NCBI GenBank assembly: GCA_025677835.1 | Contig: JAIXMR010000113.1 | Coordinates: forward strand, 25,169 to 89,168 | From: Sporodiniella umbellata | Lineage: Eukaryota > Mucoromycota > Mucoromycetes > Mucorales > Rhizopodaceae | Direction of reading: 5' to 3' | Length of the DNA stretch: 64,000 bases | Part shown: one piece after another, positions 1 to 13,035 of the stretch | Layout of the letters: each line of letters opens with the position of its first letter | How positions within the stretch are numbered: the stretch's first letter is position 1 | Made by a program: the position numbers and the translations under genes | The notes under the pieces: generated by a model | What the model was told of the DNA's origin: nothing | Databases searched by the model: none | The model's input: the letters and a program-made list of their open reading frames with translations, nothing else

Positions 1-3000
1 TTTATTTTGTAATAAGTGAACACTGAAGTAGTAAAAGAACTTTTTTTCTTTGGCTTTTTCTTTTTACACATTTTGTAAGGTACCCAACACGCTTCTCATT
101 AGGCCATTTCTTTGAGTCTTTGCTTGTTGTAATATAAAAAAATCTGTTTCTTTGAGTTTTGACCAAAAAGGACCGCTAATGTCCACTTGTGCTGGCAAAG
201 TAAATAGTTCAAATGCAGCAGTTGTAGAAGTCATTCTGAGATAATAGAAAGAAAGGAAAAAAGGAGCTTTTTATATTGGGAAACAAGTGCCGCAAGAGAA
301 GTGCGCGCCCCACCCCCTCAGTAAACTCTGGCCAATTAGTTACACACACTCTCTATAAAAGGTAACTTTACCTTCTCTACAGCTTAAACTTTGAATTATT
401 TTTAATATTCATATTCTGACCAATCAGGTTTCTTCAAATGCAAGAATTAAGCAATTTTGATCTTCTACAGAAAAGATGGTCATAGCATTTGAAAAGAACT
501 TAGGAACAAATCCAGAAAAGCAAAACCTACTGAGAATGGATCCATTTATTAGTTTATTATAGATTTGTTATACAGACGCTCTATGCCTAATACTTGGACA
601 CGCTTGAAACTGTTTATAGTCTCCAGAAAGTAGAAAAAACACGTCAAGAGTACGTTGTGAGAGATATCAATAACAAGTGTTTGTAAAAAACAGAGCTATT
701 CAATCAGAATATAGCATTTCATATAGGAAAACCTACAGCTTCAAAGAGTCTGAGAGAATACAACATAAAAGCTATAGCAAAGAAGTCTACTCTTAGGGCA
801 GCAGCAAAAAAGAACAAATTACGTACATCAAAGATAAATCAAGGTCATGAAAAACAATTACCTAAAAAGGGAAGCGATAAAGACGTTAAAAATACATGAC
901 ACCTTTTAAATATAATGGAACGATTGGGACACTGTTGAAAGCGAAACTGGAGCATTCAACTCAAACGTAGTTTACAGTTGATTTTGGCGTGCAAATAAAT
1001 ATTTTCTTTTTGTATTTTAATATCTTGTTAGTACATACAAATGAAGTCTAAGAAAAAAAAGAAGAGGGCACAAACAAAGAAAAAGGGTTCTTTTTAATAA
1101 ACGTTAGATCAAATCTGACTGATAAACCTTTTTGATTATCATAAACACGTTTTGTTGATTTTTATTTAGTAAATCTCTTGGTCTACTTACCACATTAATC
1201 CTTTTTTGTGTTTTTTCTTATTCATTTTCATATTTTGCCTTTTGTTTTTTAATATTCCTTCAGTTTTGCTCCCTTTTGTTTACCTCTGATAGTTTCTTTA
1301 CTGTTTGTTTTTGGTCTTAATCAATTCAAGTTTACTTGAAAAAAACTCGGTCACTAAGATTTTTGAACAAAAAGCTTTTGAGACTATTTTGGTGTTTGAC
1401 CAGACCCTTTCGAATTTAATACAAGTGAAAGAAAGGTGAGCGGCGTTTTAAATGCTTATAAATTGAGTGTAAACAAATACAGAGGTTTTTCCGGAAATAA
1501 AAGATTGCTATGATAATCAATAAAAAGGCTGCAGGCTAGTTAGCAACGTATATACAGCGTTAGCAGCAAAACCTATGTGCCTATTGTGGTTGGTTTTTGT
1601 TTATTAGTGAAAAGAAAAGAGAAGTATGTGAGAAAAACCGTGCTGGAGCAATCAGTCAATCAAGACAAACTTCTAGCAACAAGCACGCTTGTCTGCTGTC
1701 GAAAGGTATTTCTTGACTTTTAATGAACAATAAAAAAATCCACTGTGTAAAACAGTATCTTTTAAACTAATTAGACCTCGTTATGTTAGAGTTTTTTTTT
1801 GGTTACTGCAGACCGTTCAAGCCAACAGCTTTTTCCCGCGTACGAAAAGGAAAATAAAAACGACGTGAAAAAGGTATCTCAAAAAAATAAAGCTCCTACT
1901 TTAATATCTTGTATGACACTATCCAAAAGCCAAGAAACGTAGCTTTAAAAACAGCCATTGTTTATCGGACTTATATATAAGTCGGTACATAAGATAACAG
2001 ACCTTTTTTATTGTTTATACGGCAACATAGTCTCACACCTAAATTTTTGATCTATTAGGAACGGCTGTGTTGTTTTGCTTAAAACGGCAGATGAGCGGAT
2101 ATCAAATAACCTGTTATTTTGTTGCAAGTACAAATGAAACACAGGAGTATACAAAAAAAGAAAAAGCTTCAATATATCGTTGTCAGTTTTGAACTAAAAA
2201 TTTCAAGTCGGTCAGCGCATAATGATCGAAATCTATCGTCATCAACAACTGCTTTCTCTACCATCAAGTAATGAGTTCCACATATACAGCGAAAACGGTG
2301 AGCTTTGTCACTTTGGGACATTAAATATCCGTATCCAAAAAAATGATTGTTCACTGGTTCAATTTGTTTTTAAACCGAAGTATACTACTAAAACAAGCAA
2401 TCTCTTTTCAATTAAATAAACTGCTTTTCTGTAATAGATCGTCTTTAAAGATTACTCATACTTTAAAAAGACAGAGATCACAATATATTGGACAGTAGCT
2501 CTATTGGATTACAGTAAAACGTTTTTTTTTTATTTTAGTATTAGGATAAGTTTTTCATTTGATGCTTTGAAAAATTTATGTCTTTTATTTTTCTTTTATA
2601 TTAAGGCGTTTCGCCTATTCAACAGCCTATAAATGATATCTACCTAAACAAGAAAGGGGTTTAGGCAATAAAGATAAAAAAAAAAAAAGTACTATAAGAA
2701 GCGTATCGATGAAAGACATGGAAAAAGGCAATTTAGATAAAAATCACGTATCAAGAGTAGGTAATGAATGTTTAATATATACTTATTATTAAGACTGCTC
2801 TAATTTTCTTTACAATTTTAAGAAATAAAATAGGAACAGCAAAGATAACGATAAAGAAAAAAGTCTATCTTATGAAGAAGAGTTAGACTCTTTGTTTTAT
2901 TATGACAACGAATCAGATATTATAACAGAAACACTTTCAACCTATCCATTTAGGTTTCGTGATTTAGACCCAAAACATTATTGGACAGAAATTCAAATTT

Positions 3001-3694
3001 CAAACCAAATATCAATTTTAATCTTTAGCCCTCGCCGAATAAAGATAAGTATGAAGCGATGAGATAATACTTTGGATTTACGAAAAATAAAACAGTTGTT
3101 CTCGGTTAGCTGAAATAATGCAATACGCGGATGTATCTCTTGGCTAACATCTTTCTTTGTCGCTTTGGTATATAAACAGATATCGCTATTCTCATGTGAA
3201 AAGATATTAAAAGGAAAATGTTATCTGTGTGGTCAATAGAGATCTGAGCCTAAAATAATATGAAAATCAACCCTAACGAGAGTAGACAATTTACTGCTCT
3301 CACTGTATACAGATATAAAAAACGCGTATTGTCATTAGTGACATTTACTTGATCTATTACTGTTCTATAAAAGAAATTTGAGTCACAAATTTCATTCAAA
3401 TGAGTTTTGTATTCCCGCTTTCTATCAAAAAAAAAAAAAAAAAAAAAAAATAGTACATTAGGTTTTTTTTTTTCCTTTTCTTTCTCACTCTTTCTTCTTT
3501 TTTTTTTCCCTCGTGCCCATTTTCTTTTTTTTTTTCTTTAAAGAAAAAAGAAAGGAGAGTGCGCCCTGTGTGCTTTGAGAAGAAAAAAAAACGACACCAC
3601 TTCTAGTCAAAGCTATAGTGACAACCTTAGCGAAAACAAAAGCAAGCAAAGAGTTCTTTTCTCTTCTCACTTTTTAGTACATTCTTCGAGACAA
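1..3694. other. Gene-poor AT-rich region
   Basis: No gene is supported here. The stretch is AT-rich with many stops in all frames and ends in a long A-run (about 3427-3450) and pyrimidine-rich DNA just before the Rho GEF gene. Short open segments exist, for example 2829-3062 on the + strand (contains SYEEELDSLFYYDN) and about 722-894 on the + strand (Lys/Ala-rich). Neither has a convincing start, splice pattern or recognised family. The last few hundred bases presumably hold the promoter and 5' leader of the downstream gene. Confidence 0.6.
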
Positions 3695-6600
3695 ATGAAT
3701 TTACAAAGAACCGACTCCAATTCCTCTGAGTTCTTTCAAAAGTCTATTCATGGCAGCCAATTTTTACAACAAGCGACCTCTAAATTTGGATTGAAACGAT
3801 CTTTTACTACTAAAGCAACCTCGCCACACAATCGATCCTCGCCTCAACCAAGAATATCTAACTCCACCTCAATGCCCAGAGTTCAGCAAGACAATAGTAA
3901 GCATCTTTTTCTGTTCTCTTTTCTTTTTGAATATTCAAAAATATAAAGATGCTGACACTCATAGATCATCTAGCTTATCATATGCCAGGGAAGAACAGAC
4001 AGAAGCTCTCCAAAGCCAATATAAAGCACAGCCAACCAGAATATTATCGCGCCTTTCTATCACATGTAGCTGCCGAGCTGAAGAGAAGAATCGTATTGTC
4101 CAAACGCATCAAAAATGACATTGAATACAACAATGTATTTGACGGCAAGGAAGCAGTGGTACGTTCTATATACATTTATATATGTTTGTGAGCATCGATA
4201 AACGGGATAAAAAACAACAAAAGAGCCATAGCTGATACATACAAATATAGGACAGATTAAAGGAAATCCTTTGTACAACAGATACTGTTCTTGCTTTAAG
4301 AATAGGTCGCACGTTGGAGTCCCAAAGGTTTTTCCACGATGTAAATTACGAAAATAGACTAGTGGACAGTATTATTGAAATATATCAATTCAACAGTGAT
4401 CTCATGTTTCACGGCTACCACAGAAACGATAGTAGTGGTACTAGTATTTCTTCCCTTAGTCCAACTCAAGGAAGTGAAGATGAATATTTTGAAGATGAGG
4501 AAGATGATCAAGCATCCTGTACCACTGCTGTATCACAACAGGGTTTTTCTTTTTTACCGAACGGTGTTTATACCGAACTCACTTCTTGCTACTCCCCTAC
4601 ATGTAAGCCTTTAATTCCGTGTTACAGTTACACATGTCCAAACAAAGAAAGATTGGTAACTTTTAATACAAGAAAAAAAAAAGGGGGGGAACAGTAACAT
4701 CCTTTTTATTGACTTTTTAACAGAGAAATAGACCTCATAGTGTGGATACCCGAGAAAAAAGAATCACAGCCTATACACATGAGATTGAGAAAAATCAACC
4801 GCTTTGGTCAAACTACATTGACGACTATGTTTTGTTTTCAATATCGGCTTTGGAAAGAAGAAGGCAGGAAACAATATTTGAGCTCATTTATACTGAGGAA
4901 AGTTTCCTGAGTGATTTGAAATATGTTGTGGAGGTATTTTGCTCTTGGCTGCTGTTATTGGACGTAACTCATACCTTTTCTATAGATGTGGATAGAGCCT
5001 TTGAAAAACAGCGATGTGATCCCCGCTAAAAGACGAGATATTTTTATTGATCAGGTGTTTTCCAATATTCATGAGATTTACGACATTAGCTCGAGGCTCA
5101 CTGAGGCTTTAAAATCAAGACAAATACAACATCCTATTGTTTTACAAGTGAGCGATATTATGGCATTGTTTGTGGACCAATTTGAGCCGTTTGTTTATTA
5201 TGGTGCGAGACAACACCAGGCAAAACATGTGTATGAGCTAGAAAAATATAACAACCCCCGGTTTGCTTTGTTTGCAGAGGTAAGTACAAGTGTGTTTTAT
5301 AAAAATGGTCTATAAACTTACTTTTGTTTTTAGCAAACAGAGAGACATGAAGCTTCGCGTAAGCTGGAATTAAATGGATATTTGACAAAACCCACAACAC
5401 GTCTTGGAAGATACACTTTATTGCTAGACAAAATATACGATAGAACAGAGGATGGACATCCCGATAAACAGAATATACTACCTATTATTGCTACTATAAA
5501 AAATTATTTGCAGAAGGTTAACAACGAAACTGGAAAGGCTAAAAACCGCTTCGATCTCCAGCAAATCCATGCTCATCTGACATTTAAGAATAAGAGAGAC
5601 AAGATTGATTTAAAATTGCTGGATAAAAGCAGATTGATCATCAAGCAAGGAACGCTGAGACGTACGGCTAGTTTGGACTCGACCGAATATCAAGTCATTC
5701 TGTTCGACCATTACTTGATTACAGCTAAGGTTAAAGTGATCAATGCTGTAGAACATTATAGTATCAGAAATAGGGTAAATAATAAGACCAAGTCACTAGA
5801 GTTTATTTGCTTAAAAAAAAAGAGAAAACCTTATTGTTTTTAGCCTATCCCTATAGAGCTATTGGGTGTATCTTTACCTTCTGTGGACAAAAATACTGTT
5901 CAACGGTCTTCTAGCGCACTTTTGACTACAGCTGCAGAAAGACTTACAACAGGTCGTTACTCTAATGGCACCAACGGACTCAGTCAAAGCAGACATCCAA
6001 AGACTAATAGTAATGACGCCTTGCTTAGCAATAACTTGGTGAAGCTAGGTTCGCCCATTACTTTTTTTCACGAGGGAAGAATGACCGAAGACTCTTACAC
6101 AATATTTGCGCCTTCAGAACATAACCGGAACACATGGAATGATACTATTACAAAACAGAAGGAAGCCAAATTGAAAGGACATCATGTGTTTCAGATCAAT
6201 AAAGCGGTGAAAGACTATGAATTCTTTGCGGACATGAGTATACACCATATGGTTGTTTTTGGCAAGTAACAAATCAACACGTTCTGTGTGTTGTATCTAA
6301 CCCGTTCTCTGTAGATCAAGGACAGCGTTATTTATTAGCAACTGAATCAGGACTTTATATGGGCCAGAGAAAGAATGCAGCCAACATGGTTCCTCGAAAG
6401 ATCCTTCCCCTTGAAAGAGTACAGCAAGTCCAAGTACTCGAAACTTACGGTTTACTTTTAGTACTAGCCGACAATATCCTTTGGCAATACCCACTTGATA
6501 TCATTGTTAACGGTAGACCGGATAGCCCTCAGATCCAGCATTTTGGACGTAAGGTTCAGGCAAACGTGAACTTTTTCCATGTCGGCGATTGTTTAGGTCA

Positions 6601-7455
6601 AACGTTGATCTGTGTTCCTAAACCGTCCACCGTCAATGGTACCGAAATTGAAATATATGAACCCTCGATGCCCAAGACCGAAATGAAAAAGAAGTCTTTG
6701 TTGAGCAAACTCTCTATTCGTTCCTCACTCTCCTTTACTAACACACAAGTAAACCCCCTTAAACCAATCTACAGTCCAACAGAAGTATGGGCTATAGATA
6801 CCACAAAGTCTATGATCCTCTTGACTACCCCGATGGGGATGGTAGCAGTGAATATGACAACTAAAAAACCAGATCGTAAGATGAGTTTTATGTTCAAGAA
6901 AATCCCCGCCTTTCTTTTATTTTCTACAGACCACTAAATCCTACTTCTTTTATAGGGCTGCTGGATCCATCCGACAAGCACCTAGAATTCATCACCAAAA
7001 ACGAAACCTCAAATGCACAACTCACCATCAACCCTAATGTGAAACGCATATTTATGTTTCAAGTACCGAACGGCAATTATTTGATGTGCTATGACCGCTA
7101 TGCGTTCTATATTGACAAAAAGGGCCGAAGAGCAGAAAAGAACTTCAAGATTGAATGGGAGGGAAACCCAACGGCATTTGCTTACCACCATCCTTATATT
7201 GTTGCATTTGAACATCAGTTTATTGAAGTGAGAAACGTAGAAGATGTAAGAACAAAAGGATGGCTAGGAACGTTCCTCATTTCTTAAATTTTCATTTAGG
7301 GTCACTTGCAACAAGTCATTTTGGGAAAAGATATTTGCTGTATTCAAAATGGACAGAAACAAAAGGAGCCATTGATCATTGGAACTATGGTTGATCCTAA
7401 AAACCCAACTTACAAGATGATATTTGAACTTGAACCGGTCATAAACAATGGTTAA
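3695..7455 (+). CDS. ROM2: Rho1 guanine nucleotide exchange factor (Rom1/Rom2/Rgf type), DEP-RhoGEF-PH-CNH
   Basis: The family activates Rho1 at the plasma membrane, upstream of cell-wall synthesis and Pkc1 signalling. After a Ser-rich N-terminus come a DEP domain (coding about 4000-4420, with ELKRRIVLSKRIKNDIEY and RFFHDVNYENRLVDSI), a Dbl/RhoGEF domain (about 4850-5540, TIFELIYTEESFLSDLKYVV), a PH region (about 5580-6270) and a C-terminal CNH/citron domain (about 6300-7455, AANMVPRKILPLERV). This is the usual Rom2 domain order. The reading frame needs about eight introns with standard GT-AG ends, for example donor near 3896 joined to an acceptor just before 3967, and an intron ending at 5842. 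The ATG at 3695 was chosen because the upstream extension of the frame has only TTG. Exact splice sites are hand predictions; the family call is strong. Confidence 0.9.
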
Positions 7456-7670
7456 GCGTGTACAGTTTCTTACTAAATACTCTAATAATTACCTTCCCCT
7501 CTTTCTCACCCCCCCTTTTTTTTGTTCCCCTCTTTATTATTGTTGTTCCCTTTGTAAATAAATACACAAGACTCAAAGCCACTTGATTCTTTTCTCTTTC
7601 TATTTTTTTTTTTTTTTTTTTTTTTGGGCTTTGCTTATTGTTTTATTTATTTCATTGAAAACAAAAAAGA

Positions 7671-8431
7671 ATGGCAAAAAAACAATCCAACAACCACAAA
7701 AATTTACAAGAACAGATCAGAAAGCTAAAAAATGAGATTGAAGAATTGAAAACCGAAAGGGAAGAGGCCAAAAAGAGTGTAGTCTTCTTTATGCATGAAG
7801 CAGATGTAGCTCAAAAGGAGTTGGAAAAAATGAAGCAAGTCATAGCGCAGGAGCCTTTCAAAGAGGAGGAAGAACTGGCCAAAAAAGAAAAGGAACAAGA
7901 GAGTGTCGAGCTGTTAAAGATAAGTTTGGAACAAACATCCTTGGTTAATAAACAATGGCAAGAAAAATACGATGATCTTTATTCTGTACATGTAAGTTTA
8001 TACGCAAACAAAAAAAAAAACAGCACTACGATTGTTTAACGTATCGTATTTTAGATGAGTTTTGAAGACCAGAGAGTGGAACTGGAGATTGCAAAAACTA
8101 GAGAAATCAATCTTAGGTCAATGAACAAAATATTGAGAAACGAAGTCCGTAAGATGAGTAAAGTACAAGAAGAGGCCTTAAACATCGATTACCTACGTAA
8201 CGTGGTTATCAACTTTTTGGAGAAAAAGTCAGCAAGAGTAAGTACAGGAATGTTTACCCTTTTGAAAAAAAAAAAAAAAAAAAAGTAGAAACTCAAATTG
8301 CTTTTTTTGTTTTGTTTCAATAGTTACAGCTCGTGCCTGTCTTGTCTACACTGCTGCAATGTACTTACGAAGACCAAACAAAGCTGCATCAACTTGTACA
8401 AAACAACAGCATAACCACTTATCATTATTAA
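7671..8431 (+). CDS. Small coiled-coil GRIP-domain protein (golgin-like)
   Basis: Three exons (7671-7991, 8055-8237, 8324-8431) encode about 203 residues. Residues 1-150 are charged heptad-rich coiled coil (KLKNEIEELKTEREEAKK). The C-terminal 50 residues fit a GRIP domain (DYLRNVVINFLEKK followed by LVPVLSTLLQCT), the module that binds Arl1-GTP at the trans-Golgi in proteins such as yeast Imh1. The protein is very short for a golgin, so it may be a minimal tether or an adaptor; that is inference. Both introns have GTAAGT donors, and the second contains an A-run. The gene follows the Rho GEF on the same strand and converges on Sla2, with only about 90 bp between the two stops. The ATG at 7671 follows an A-rich leader. 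Confidence 0.75.
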
Positions 8432-8521
8432 CAAAATAAAATATGCATATATCTATCTATCTATACTTGTGTCCTGTGTTTTGTATGGGGGAATTTGTTT
8501 TTATTACGATGATTGTTATGA

Positions 8522-11500
8522 TTAATCTGTTTCTTCAGTATGGTATCCGCTTCGTCTACAACAATAAATAGATCAGTGCCTGCTTGCCCGCCTTTTTTTT
8601 TTTTTTTTTTTTTTTACCTCATTTCAGCTAGAACACGGCGGGCATTAGTCAAATCAGCGTCCAACTTTAGTATTTTAACTTGCTGTTCCATTTCTTTACG
8701 TTTAAATTCATGAACAGAAAGTTTGTTGAAATCTATATCGAGCTCTGATGTTTGGCTCTTTTGGGCAGCTAAAGATTTGACTTGCTTCACCAACTCGGCT
8801 GCGGCGTCTTTGACGGCTTTGGCAGCAATTTCCAATCTTTCCTGAGTACGTGACATGAAAGAAGATTTTACACGAGAGGCAGAAACGAGTTGGGCTGTGG
8901 CTGCAGAGACTTCGTTGGAAGCAACGATCAATTGTTCCAATGAGTGAGTTTTGCTGATCACACCATCGGCTGCTTCTACAAGCATATTGGTAGCCATAGC
9001 CACTGCCTTGGCTGCTGTGATCAAGCCTTCCGTCCATCGGTTGTGTTTTTTGTAGAAAGCAGCCTTTGATGATGAGCCACGGCCCTGAGCTACAATTTCC
9101 TGTTGGGAAGCTGTAGCGCACTTGATCAAATTACCAATGGCGTTCATCAAAACCAATACAGAGTTCAAGATCAACTGGTGAACCTGGATATCAGTGGCAG
9201 AGAACGAAGGATTAGCTGGACGACGCATAAGCTCTTGGATCTTGGAAGTGGCGTCCTCAATAGCACGCGCAGCGCGAGTCATTTCCTGTTCAACCAAATC
9301 GCCTACTTCTCCTTCGGCCAGCTTGTTGATGTCGTTGGCGTTGGTCAATATCAAGTCTTCAGTCTTCTGTGACAAGCGTGTTAAAGCCTCTTGTACTCTC
9401 ATGTCTCCCTGAATGACCACTTCGGGACGTTGTGCGTGGGGGAGCATCTTGAGATAAGATGACATGACGCTGCTAAAGTATTGAATAACAGCCTCAGCAG
9501 ACCCTTTACCGAGCTTCACGAGTTCCTCCCCATCCTCATCGCGCATTACATACTGAGTGATACCCTTGGCATGCTGAAGGACGTCAATAATAGTATCTGA
9601 AAATTCAATGGTACGGATAACAGTGCTGGTATGGTCACCGGTATTGCTACCGTCCAGGAAGCGGCTAAAAGAAGACATGAATTCCACTGAGGTGATACTG
9701 GTTCTCTCAATCATGGACAGAGCAAGTTCAGGTGTAGAGTTTTCGTTTCCATGCTGACTATCTAATTCGTAAATACTATCATTAATTTTTTGAACACAGC
9801 TGCTTAAAATAGCATCTATACAAATAGGAGAACATGAGCCATCACACTACTGAATGGTTGTACTTTTTTTTTTTTCTACCTAGAATCTGGTTGAGTTTGT
9901 CAGACTGCTCTATTTCTAAGCGGTTAAGCTCTTCCTGAAGATCTTGCTGTCTATCGTTCTGTAGGAGATATTAGCGGCAAAAATCGATTTGAAGTAGCTA
10001 ATAAAAAAAAAAAAAAAACCTACTTCCGTAAGCTCTGCCAATTGAGCAAGGCATTCATCCATACCAGCCTGTAACACCGCAATTTCCTCATCTTTTTCCT
10101 ATAAAAAGAAGAAAAAGTCAGCGAAAAGTTGTGTGAAAATAAAACAGGAGCCATTACCTGGCGGAGATGATCCAGTTCTGCCTGCGTGTCGCCGATTTGT
10201 TTCAAAAATTCGTCAATCAGCGCTTGCTTTTCCATCAGACTGGCATCCATCTCAGCCTTTTCTCTGTTAAACTTGGCAAGTAATGCACTGACTTCGTCTC
10301 CTTTGGACCGGCCCATGTTTTGCATTTGGCCGCGAGAATCCTCCAGCTCACGGCGCAAACGGTCCATCTCACTACGTTGGTCCTATACAGCCATGAGATT
10401 CCATTTGAAAATATACGCAGAAATTGCACTTACCCCTTGCAAGCGAGCCAATTCGTTACGTGCCCTATCGCGTTCACGAATCAAGTCAGCCAGTTCAACG
10501 TTTTTGGCGCGCATGTCCGCTTGCATCCGTTCCAACTTTTCAGTGGCTTCCTGAGCTGAATTCGCCTTGACTTGAAGTCCTTTGTATTTGTTGAGCAGGT
10601 CGATATGTTCCCTTCTCAGCTGACTGTAAAGCTTGGCAAGAGCCTCATATTTGTTTTTCCACATCTGAATCTCATCTAAACAGAAATATGAGATATGTTT
10701 TCGAGACAAACTCCCTTTTTACTTTGAAGAGAACGGATCAATTCGTCTTTGGATTGATCTCTTAGCTGAGCGTTAGAGTTTACCGAAGCCAATTCTTGCT
10801 CCAATGCCTTCACACGTCGATCGTATTGCTCCAGCATCATTTGGTTACGCTCAAGCTGATTACGTGCGTTGAGCACTTGCATTTCCAGTTCGTTGATCTT
10901 ACCCGCTTGGTGATGCTGCATCTGCTGTCTCAAAAGATCTTCCTGGCGCTGTCTTTCACGATCAGCCATAAGGCGCTGTTGTTCTTCAAACTCGCGTTGT
11001 TGTTGCAATTGCATCTGTCTCATTTTCTCTTGTTCGTCCTGTCGTTGTTGAGCCAGCTGTTGTTGCTGTTGGTCATATTCTCTTTGCTGTTGGGCTTGCT
11101 TTTCGGACCAAAAGTCGATGACAGGTTCAGGTGAAGCTTGAGCAGGTGGTGGCGCTTCAATACGAGCCACCTCAGGCCGCTTAGGCAATTGGGGCGTATT
11201 GGAGTCAATCAAGGAAGGCGGGTCCTGAGAGAGCTTGGGTACATTGATCAAGCTAGTGAGGTATTTGAGGTTGGAGCACTCATAGTAGAACTTCAAAAGT
11301 GCATAGTGCTGTGTATTGAACTTTTGTCGTAAAGGTGCAAGCGCCTCAGAAGAATCGGTTCCTTTTACAGAAATGAAAAAGGGTTTATATCCGCACACCT
11401 TTTATATCTCTACCAAAACTTACTTTGATGCATAGCTCTCAACATACTGGTGATAAATTTATAGATGCCATAACTTTCTTCTACCAAGGGAACAAGAGAG

Positions 11501-11648
11501 GCGATACGGCACTCGTTATTAGAATGGTGACGAAAACTCATAAATACTGCTTTTTGAAATTTGTCGATGTGGGCTTGCAACTCCATAAGGTCATTAATAG
11601 TTTCAAAGCTAAGAGTGGTTTTAGTAACAGAAAGGTAAAGACCCTTTG

Positions 11649-11682
<34 letters not shown>

Positions 11683-12279
11683 CGTTAGGATCATCAATAT
11701 TCTTCAAGCTAATATACTCTTCATAATCAAAGGTTCCGTTAAATTCGGGATGGGTGCGGTGATATTGAAGTTTATGTAAAAGAAGATCGACATAGGCGCG
11801 AATCAAGCTACCATACCCGCGAATGCCATCGCCGTTTACGCTTCGAGTGCAGGTTTCCAGCCAACCGGTTTCTCTAAGAGCATCTTTAATAACCTAGTAG
11901 GAAGTATGAGTGAGCAATTCTTTTTCTTTTACTGAAAACAGTATTAAAAAAAAAAAAAAAAAAAAAAAGAGGTGGTTTTACAGTTGGATGACCGTCTTTG
12001 ATGACTTTATGAACAAGAATCAAAGCTTTGAAAGCTTGAATTTCGTCTGACAATAAGGGTTGAACCTTCAAGATGTTCCAAATAAGAGCTGAGCTTCTGT
12101 GGTCCCAGGTATAAACGATGCATTCTATTGTTTTCTGTTAGGTCATCCACTTCATTGGCTTTAGAAATTACTTTACTTCGAACGTGTTTTTGTTTAGGAG
12201 CAGTTTCTTCAATGCTACAGGCTTTTCTTATACTCTGAGCAAGTTCAGACTCTGCTTTATCAGCAGAAAGATAGGACAT
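8522..12279 (-). CDS. SLA2: Sla2/End4/Hip1R-like endocytic adaptor (ANTH, coiled coil, I/LWEQ-THATCH)
   Basis: The family links PI(4,5)P2 membranes and clathrin to actin during endocytosis. The N-terminus is an ANTH domain (about 11250-12279; SDEIQAFKALILVHKVIKDG). A long Gln-rich coiled coil follows (about 9760-11100), then a C-terminal I/LWEQ actin-binding module (8614-9714; GLITAAKAVAMATNMLVEAA). About ten exons are needed. The obvious frame stops at 8614 right after AEMR, but GAG|GTAAAA there looks like a donor. An acceptor at 8556-8558 adds an exon (8522-8555) ending SGYHTEETD, and animal and yeast homologues likewise continue past this point with a short basic/His tail. I therefore extend the gene to 8522. 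Start ATG is at 12279-12277. Confidence 0.88.
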
Positions 12280-13035
12280 GGCTTATTTGACCAAGAAAAT
12301 ATTAAGTGAAAAAAAAAAAAAATAAGACTAGAATTATTTATTTACAAAGGTCAAATAAAGCATGTGTAGATGTGTTCATTATTTCATTTTGAAACCCCGT
12401 ATGGAACCCCTTTCACTGGCTGTTTCTCAGTGTTTTCTGTTGTGTACAAGACTCCTTTTTCCAAAAAAAGAAAAAATAGAAAAAAATACTTCCAGGCCTG
12501 GGTTGTGGACAGCTGCGTATATTTGTACGTCTTTTTTTAGTTTATATTTTGAGGGGGAGATAGTATCTGGCCACGGTTTCGTCTTTCACTGTGTGATTTT
12601 CTCTGTGTTCAGAAATGACGAAATATGACAATCACTTTTTTTTTTTTAAAAAAAAAAGGAACTCTAAGAAACCACAGAAATTTGAAAACAGCTGTTTCTA
12701 CATTATCAATATTAAAAGAAAAATATTATAAAAAAAATCCCCTCAAAGGGAAAAAAAGGGGTGGGGGAAGAGTAAAGGAAAAAAAGTAAAAAAAAAAAAA
12801 GAAAGACCTTCAAAATTCCTTCATAGATTGGATCGACGGTGTACAACGCTAAAAAAGACAATAGAAAACATCAAAAAATTCTGTATTTTTTAGAGCCAAA
12901 GAAAATCGTTATTGTTTTATGTCCGACTCATACTTTGTCTTTAACACATTTCTTTTTTTTTTTTTTTTCTTCTTTTTTCTTGGTTTCTTACTATCAGAAA
13001 AAAGTTTTATATTGTTCTCTGTGTGATTGTTTATA
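12280..13035. other. Divergent promoter region between SLA2 and the PIP 5-kinase
   Basis: No gene seen. This 756-bp spacer lies between two divergently transcribed genes and should hold both promoters. It contains several A-runs and T-runs (12308-12321, 12631-12657, 12786-12800, 12950-12967). Open frames in it are short and low-complexity. Confidence 0.6.
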
